A stretch of 64,000 bases of DNA, taken from NCBI GenBank assembly GCA_037576215.1, contig JBANDB010000014.1, positions 2,480,001-2,544,000 on the forward strand, given 5' to 3'. The notes beneath the pieces are model-generated. The model worked only from the letters and a program-made list of their open reading frames with translations. It was not told where the DNA came from and did not search any database. Origin of the DNA: Armillaria gallica (lineage: Eukaryota > Basidiomycota > Agaricomycetes > Agaricales > Physalacriaceae). A program made the position numbers and the translations under genes. Position 1 is the stretch's first letter. Each line of letters starts with the position of its first letter. Of the stretch, positions 57,938 to 64,000 are shown one piece after another.

Positions 57938-58555
57938 ATGGCAGGTAAACGCAAGAATGACTCTCGTGAATACAGTAAACGCGTGTCAAATTATCGACTG
58001 CTAATGATTGTATTTAGAGAATCCTGAAACGAAGAGGAGACGACTTTCGGCACCGAGACCCTTCCCGATCGTCCCAGCGTCTGTCTCTGCCACCGGGCCC
58101 CGTTCAGCACATAAACAAGGCAAGAATCTCATCTGTATATCTCGCAAGACCGCCCTAGGCGCGTATATGCGGCGGTGCAAGGACCTTGCTGTGAAGGACG
58201 GGTGCGCCTCGACGTTCTTTCCCAAAATTCCCTTCTGACAGAAACTTGTAGATACAAGACCCTCCATCTAAGCGCCATGGGTGCAGCGATCCCCCATCTC
58301 CTCAAGCTGGCCCTGGCGCTGCCCCCGATTTTGCCATTCGAGGTAAGGGCGGAGTATAAGACTGGGACGGTGGAAGTGTGTGATGAGGTGGATGGGGGTG
58401 AGGAGGGAGATATCACGTATGAGACGAGGGGGAAGTCGACTTTGATGGTGGTACTATTGTTGGATGGTAAACCTGCTGGAGAGACGAAGCTAAAGGGTGA
58501 TGTGGTAGTTGCGGAACCGGAACAGGACGAGGAGGACGTTGGAGAGGCTGTATGA
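57938..58555 (+). CDS. POP7: POP7/Rpp20, Alba-like subunit of RNase P and RNase MRP
   Basis: Pop7 is a small nuclear/nucleolar RNA-binding subunit that pairs with Pop6 (Rpp20 with Rpp25) on the P3 stem of RNase P/MRP RNA. A 7-base first exon (ATGGCAG) splices over about 80 nt to ENPETKRRRLSAPRPF. The Alba-like domain then runs ICISRKTALGAYMRRCKDLA, a 50-nt intron, YKTLHLSAMGAAIPHLLKLA and FEVRAEYKTGTVEVCDE, ending with an acidic tail (EPEQDEEDVGEAV). Motif order matches the family. The final codons (GAG GCT GTA TGA) are reproduced about 630 bp downstream, where the tandem duplication begins. Confidence 0.9.
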
Positions 58556-60560
58556 CTTATTTGTGAGCTTTGGATTGTGCGATTTTGGTTTGGATCACTA
58601 ACAAATCCATAGACTGTAACATCATTTAAAAAGCTAGAGAAATTTGACACTTATCCGACTGCAATCTGAAAGACAAAGGGAGAATTTCAGTAAAGTTGTA
58701 TGACTTTCTTCTGAGCTAAGAGCTTCGTACGACGCGTCTTGGATTAAGTGGCACTGACCGACTTCACAGACTCGGATGTATTTTTGACTTTACCATTATG
58801 TTTAACAGCGAATCGAGATCTTGGAGCTCCGAGTTGGTTGGATATGGCATTCACTGAGGGAAAATCAGCACTCCTATCAGTTACTCTCTGCTGCCGTGTA
58901 CACGGCGCGTTACCCCAGGTTTGACTACAGGTTGTCAGCCACGATGGAGCAGGTGACAGAAGTACTACACTATTTTCGGAGAGACTAGTAAGAATGAAAT
59001 GACGCGCTCTTGGTGTCATATTGAACTACCCTTTTATACAGATGATTTACCCCGTGTGTATCGGACGGAGGAAAGTTTGGATTCCATGCCTTGCCTGTGT
59101 GCACTTTACTGAACGGTTCCACAGATACATTTTTGCCTGACAGGAACCAAACTTCATGGGGATGGGAGCAGGCGGGAGGCTGTATGACTTACTTGTGAGC
59201 TTCATATTGTGCCCTTTCGATTTGAGTTACTAAATAGCTCCATATTCTGTATTATCATCTAGATTGGCTGGAGAAATTTGACACGTCGATGCGACAGACT
59301 CTAAAATCCACAAAGACAAAGGGAGAATTTTGCGGAAACTGTTTCTTGTGAGCTAAGAGCTTCGTAATATGCGATTTGGTTCCAGTCACACTGACCGAGT
59401 CCACAGATGTATTTTTCGCTGTACCATCATGTTTAATGGCAAATTTTCGAGGCGCGTAAAATATATCGTTCAAAAAAGAGGCTCGTATTATCAGAACGGG
59501 CGCACCGGCTAGTGAAGCTTCAACCCGCCAATCTCCCTTAGACGTTCTTCCTTCTTTCCGGAAAGGTCTCTGTCGCCGGCGCCTCCGCGGGCCCTTGTTT
59601 CAAAGGAAAACCGGCACTCCTATCAATTGCTCTCTGCTGCCGTGCACGCATTCAGAAACTGCACGGAGCGTTACCCTAGATCTGACTGCATGCTGTCAGC
59701 CATGATGGAGCAGACGACAGAAGTAAGTATTTTCAGGGACTGGTGAACGTAAGGATGGAATGACGCGTTCTCGATGTTAAATTGAACTACCCTTTTATAC
59801 AGATGATTTACCCCAGGTGTATCAATCGAATGAATTTTTGGACTGGTTAGCCTGCGAATAAATACGGGCAGGAACGAACAAGCGGACCGCTGGGCGCTGA
59901 ATGCAGCATTCCTGAAAATTGGGAGTTTAAACGTCGACGGAGACCTCAAGAAGCAGAAGAACCTATAACCATATCCTCTGAAGTTCAATATGTCGTGCTA
60001 TCGAGCGAGCTTCGCATTGTGCCATTGTGCGCTTTGTCTGAGTTACTGAATAGCTCCACGGAAACTAAACTTCATAAGGAGCACACCAATCTTGGGATCT
60101 CGGGTACGACTAATTGCACGCGTTATTCCGGCATGCACTAACCTTCAAGGGAAAATCGCCATTCCTTTCAGCTTTCCGACGAATACACGGTTGAAATATG
60201 ATTTGACTACACGCTGTCCGGTCAAATATGGGAATTTAGGACGACGCGGAACGCACAGAAGAGCAGTAGTGTGTGGTGCAGAGGCTGGACTCGGACTTGA
60301 AGCCGTCACGGTCGTCGGGACTACATCATAAATATAACCGTAACAACGACGCGTTCTAGTTCTTGTGACCCCTGCTGATGCATTACCACAAGCATACCCT
60401 TAGATGGATAGCCTTTTGGATTCTTTAGCCTGCGAATACAAATGGCGAGGGAACGCACAAATATTGATCCCGGACCGGTCGGGCCCTGTACGCTGAACGC
60501 AGCACTATTTTTACGTCGACGGAACAGTTTACGACCTTCAGAAGCACAGGGACCCATCGT
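58548..60560. repeat. Degenerate tandem duplication, three units of about 570-810 bp, beginning at the POP7 stop codon
   Basis: Unit 1 (about 58548-59175), unit 2 (about 59176-59995) and unit 3 (about 59996-60560) share ordered blocks: GAGGCTGTATGACTTA-TTGTGAGC (units 1 and 2 only), GAGAAATTTGACAC, GACAAAGGGAGAATTT, GAGCTAAGAGCTTCGT, ATGTTTAA-GGCAAAT, CACTCCTATCA-TT-CTCTCTG, ATGGAGCAG-GACAGAAGTA and CTTTTATACAGATGATTTAC. Unit 3 is the most eroded. On the minus strand units 1 and 2 carry a TATAAAAGG box followed by a short candidate leader (unit 2 has MADSMQSDLG; unit 1 lacks that ATG). A small minus-strand transcript is possible but no product is recognised. Confidence 0.6.
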
Positions 60561-61128
60561 CGTCTATTCTGGAGTTTAATGGGACTCCGAGTCTGCAAAA
60601 CCTGGCACCTGTTCCGATGCAATAGCATGGCGTGCTACTTGCTTGTCATCGGCTTACTGTAGGTTTTTCCCTCAGTCGATCTCCCGATTTTCGGGCCAAG
60701 ATTGCGGTTATGGTTGCCGGAGTGTACCAGACGCTTGGAGACGCTGATCGCTCATCACCACTGTATTCCCGTTTGTCTTCCAACGCGTGCATATATCCAC
60801 CGCCACTACTTATGTAGTGGCAAATTTTAGTCTCTTAGGTTTCTCCAACAGGCCACTTCTTTGTCCTCGTGCGTAGGTTTTAAGCCCAACTTCCCCGGTA
60901 CCGAAAAGCGTGCGTCCCACCTTCTGTCTCTGATTCGCAAGCCCGACCCCCTGTGATCTGAGGTGTGTGAGAAGGCGGTCCTAGAGTTCCCAGTATACGA
61001 GGTACCGTCTCCTGTTTCGAAACTTTCCAATTTACTTAATTATCCCACCCTGGCAGGCCCTAGGCACTCCGCGTTAACTTGACTCCTAGGCTTTTTCTCA
61101 TCCATAATCCTTAAAGGCGCGTCGTTGG
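60561..61128. other. Intergenic region upstream of the TauD-like gene
   Basis: About 570 bases with no recognised gene. It should hold the promoter of the downstream dioxygenase. Confidence 0.4.
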
Positions 61129-62549
61129 ATGGAAAAAATGGACCAGGACAGGACAATGGGCATCGCAGTTGCTGACTGCTCAAAGCAACCCGACATTTCA
61201 TATCATCCTGACGAGGCCAAGTATCTCGCGCGCGCGGCGCGTCGTCTGGCTGAAGACCCTTCTCTTCCGGATGTTCCCCTTCCGGATGGCTTTCCCCCTC
61301 GTGTGGAAGGGCCCATTGTTTGGGATGGCGGGGACTGGACTAGCGAAGAACAGTGGGTTTACCAGCTTAGTGGCGCTGAATTGAAGGAGATCGACGCGGC
61401 CCTCGAGCATTTCAAAGGTCCCCTAGGTTCGATCAAACATATCTATTGCGCGTTGCTGACCTTTCATTTCACAGGCACCGGGAAACCATTAGGCTATATC
61501 AGCAAAGAGACGTTCCCCCTTCCTACTCTAGGCCCTGTCTTGAAGGATCTTGCTCGCGAACTCTACTTTGGTCGGGGGTTTTTCGTTTTACGGACTATCC
61601 CTGTAGACCAATACAACAAAACAGACTTGGCGATCATCTACGCCGGTGCGTCTTCTCATTTCCTGTGCATCCATGTCGGCTTATGCTCACTGTCAGGTCT
61701 GTCGTCACACGTCGGCTCTGCTCGAGGGAAGCAGGATTCCACTGGGGCCGTGCTTGCTCATATTAAAGACCTCACTGTCAGTCATGCTCACGAGCAAGGC
61801 GGCATAGGGAATTCGGCGTACACGACGGATAAGCAGGTCTTCCACACCGACGTGGGTGACCTAATTGCCTTGTTGGCTATTCAGTCTGCTGCCGAGGGCG
61901 GCGTGTCGAGGATCAGCAGCGGAGGGAGGGTGTATAATGATATTGCGGCTACACGCCCTGATCTCATCCGTACGCTGGCGGAGCCTTGGCCTTTGGATAG
62001 GTGTGTTGGGCGTTTCCTTGCATCTAGGGTATGTACTCACGTCAACAGCTTTGGTGGATCCCCCGGATATACGACGCGTCCGCTCCTCTACAACGAAGAC
62101 AGGCATATCGTAATCCAGTACTCCCGGCGACATTTCACGGGCTACGGTTTGCAGAAGCGAAGTCCCCACATACCACCTATCTCCGAGGCTCAGGCAGAAG
62201 CACTCGATGCGTTGCATTTCGCCGCCGAGAAGCATTCCTTGGGACTGAATTTCCAGAAGGGCGATATTCAGTATATAAACAGTCTAGGCTTGCTGCATTC
62301 TCGAGATGCGTTCCGGGATGACGAGCAGCATACGTGAGTGCCAATGGATTTCTCGCATGAAGATTGTTGATGATAAGATGGGGCAGACGACATCTCATTC
62401 GGCTGTGGCTCCGCAATGACGAGCTAGCTTGGAAGACGCCGGGGCCTCTCCAGCATATATGGAAAAGATTGTACTCGGTTTCTCCTGACGATCAGCGATT
62501 CCCGGTTGAACCTGAAATCAGGAGGAAGGAGAATGGTGCGACGAAGTGA
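61129..62549 (+). CDS. TauD/TfdA (clavaminate-synthase-like) 2-oxoglutarate/Fe(II) dioxygenase
   Basis: The start at 61129 gives MEKMDQDRTMGIAVADC (a second ATG three codons later is possible). Domain features: a conserved N-terminal segment (VEGPIVWDGGDWTSEEQWV), ARELYFGRGFFVLRTIPVDQ, and the iron site FHTDVGDLIALLAIQSA (HTD). The distal histidine is completed across an intron (DDEQHT then RHLIRLWLRNDELAW). Also seen are GDIQYINSLGLLHSRDAF and FGGSPGYTTRPLLYNEDRH. Introns: about 61420-61474 (length a multiple of three, so it reads through), 61647-61696, 62000-62046 and 62335-62385. The arginine of RLWLRN is where TauD enzymes bind 2-oxoglutarate. Fungal members often act on small acids, but the substrate here is unknown. 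Total about 390 residues. Confidence 0.85.
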
Positions 62550-63177
62550 AGGGGGTTTCTGTATAATTTCTGTCTGCATTATAAGTATGAAAACTCTGGC
62601 CAGCTATCGGTGGGTCAGAGCTAAAATGGATAAATGACCTTATCGATTATCACCCAGCGATCTCATATTAAGAGGGCCTTGTTATGTCCGCGCCCTCCAA
62701 TGGCCACATCCAGACTGTTCGTAGTATAAAAGCAAAGCTCAGCAGATCAGGCCTAATCGAAGTGGAGGCTGTCGTAATGGAGCTATAGATAAACCTGGGG
62801 ACAAACCTACACATGAGTAGCGCATCTGTTTGTGAACTGAATGTCCCTCCGACTCGCTCGCATCAGCTATTGCTGGTATCCGTCGCCAGACACAAGCATC
62901 TCAACCGCCAGCATCCTATTTAAAGGGTTGCTCGGTGTTTCCGGGTAGCAAGAGAGCAAATGCAACGTCAAGGGAGCGGGCCGGATTCGACGTGAGGACT
63001 AAACATTAAGGATGAAGATGGAAGTTGTAAACAAGAGGTCGCCTTTCACGTGTTCTATTTTCTCACGACTCCCATTCTGGGCGTCCATCTTTGGCAAAGA
63101 GCTGAAGAACAGCTTTTCACTCGACCTTGATACTGCCTCGACGCCATACCCTCTGGCGTACCATTTCCAAGGCTGCC
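62550..63177. other. Intergenic region, nothing recognised
   Basis: About 630 bases between the dioxygenase and the last gene. No repeat or RNA gene was seen. Confidence 0.4.
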
Positions 63178-64000
63178 ATGGATGATACCACCTCCATTGA
63201 TGGCGAATCCTCCTCATTAGTAACCTCCGTAACCTCAATTCTCGGTATCAAAAGCCAGACATTGAGATTCCGTCCTCACAAGTCAACCCAAAAGCCCCAC
63301 GTTATTCTGCGACGCGTTCAAGTGTCGAGCAGTGAAGGGTGCTCCGTGTACTTCAGTTTGTTTGCACAGAAACGGATCGAAGTGAAGCCCGGTAAAGAAA
63401 TCCTTCTCGCTATTGCCTCTCCAGATGAGCGTTTCAAAGATCAGGCCATGGTCCTCGAAGGCGACATCGAAGAGTCTGAGTCTGAGCATGATGAAGAGGA
63501 CCCTGGTGTCTGTCCGAGATGTCACGGCCGAACAGAACGAGAGGAATCAGCCCCGCCACTCCAAGTCTCTATGCCTCCGAAAATGCGTCGGGCGTGGAAT
63601 AGAAATTTAGAGGACACTGTTCCAGCACCAGGTGCGCTTGGCCTTTCAATTACTATTATTATTGCCCTTCAACGTACCCATAGACACCGGTAGCGCCACA
63701 CGTGTGTCTGTTGGTGTGCAGGCTGCGCCTTCTTTTTCCACGGCGTCGGTTCAATCGCAGCCCCAAACTTCATGTGCATTTGTACAAGCGCAATGTTCTA
63801 CAGCATTTGCTTGTGTTCAGACCTCCCTACCATCTTCACCCATGCGCGTTTCTAGCGAGACGCAGACCTTTGTTGCGCACGCGACTGCCGAGGTACAGAC
63901 GAAAATGCAGTTATCGCTGAGCCCTGTGTCAAGGGATACCCGCGTAAGTGTAGGATTCAGAGGTTTCTTTTTGTTCTTTGATGGACGCGCTTAGGAACGG
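63178..64000 (+). CDS. Unrecognised protein, 5' part only (runs off the window)
   Basis: The ATG at 63178 (GCCATGG context) gives MDDTTSIDGESSSLVTSVTS, then a possibly globular part (FRPHKSTQKPHVILRRVQVS, VYFSLFAQKRIEVKPGKEI, LEGDIEESESEHDEED) with a cysteine pair in VCPRCHGR. An intron at about 63632-63687 (gtgcgc to catag) joins VPAPG to DTGSATRVSVGVQAAPS, followed by a Gln/Ser/Thr-rich repeat-like region (SVQSQPQTSCAFVQAQ, CVQTSLPSSP, SSETQTFVAHATAEVQT). A further intron at about 63944-63994 leads out of the window. Family not recognised. Confidence 0.6.

Noticed and set aside
59671..59988. Mating-pheromone-like small gene on the minus strand of repeat unit 2
   Set aside because: A short ATG frame after a TATA box exists, but no CaaX end or conserved core is seen, and the start is lost in unit 1.
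61420..61474. Uninterrupted reading through the first TauD-gene intron as coding
   Set aside because: It is open only because its length is a multiple of three; canonical gtcccc...cacag ends and family spacing favour an intron.

Overview
The window is nuclear DNA of a filamentous basidiomycete, most likely an agaricomycete mushroom. The genes are dense and cut by many roughly 45-70 nt GT-AG introns. The family content also fits: a DUF6534 membrane protein, an agaricomycete-type HET-domain protein, a serine-rich cupredoxin protein, and MLKL-like N-terminal domains joined to kinase-like domains. No rRNA, tRNA, CRISPR or prokaryotic operon was seen. Exon boundaries were joined by eye from reading frame and splice signals.

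From 1 to 28.3 kb lies a conserved housekeeping block. It holds MOT1 (minus strand, 3' end off the window), a JmjC hydroxylase of the JMJD5/KDM8 type, SOG2 of the RAM polarity network (with an apparent frameshift), two unrecognised proteins, a membrane-anchored pepsin-like protease convergent with a single-pass secretory-pathway protein, a flavin-containing monooxygenase, a four-helix membrane protein, PAN2 and a PDCD5-family protein.

From 28.4 to 42.6 kb the sequence is more accessory. A young 703 bp CACTG-ended foldback element with a 3-bp target duplication is followed by a GPI-type double cupredoxin protein, a protein with an ExoX-C-like domain, a HET-domain gene with no obvious ATG, an M24 peptidase with an N-terminal membrane anchor, a DUF6534 protein with 10- and 18-nt micro-exons, and an AlkB-like dioxygenase with CUE-like and GRF zinc-finger ends, a GC-AG intron and a 15-nt exon.

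From 43.1 to 54.6 kb lies the most unusual segment: three directly repeated copies of a gene whose product resembles MLKL in layout (N-terminal helical domain, coiled coil, pseudokinase). Copies 1 and 3 read through most of their length. Copy 2 is a truncated, internally deleted pseudogene. The copies differ in the number of a 14-residue coding repeat and in their C-termini. Between copies 2 and 3 are a Tc1/mariner-like MITE, a possible secreted-protein remnant and a degenerate tandem repeat.

From 54.6 to 64 kb are a WW-domain protein, eRF1 and POP7 sharing a 148 bp divergent promoter, a degenerate tandem duplication starting at the POP7 stop codon, a TauD/clavaminate-synthase-like dioxygenase, and an unrecognised gene running off the right edge.
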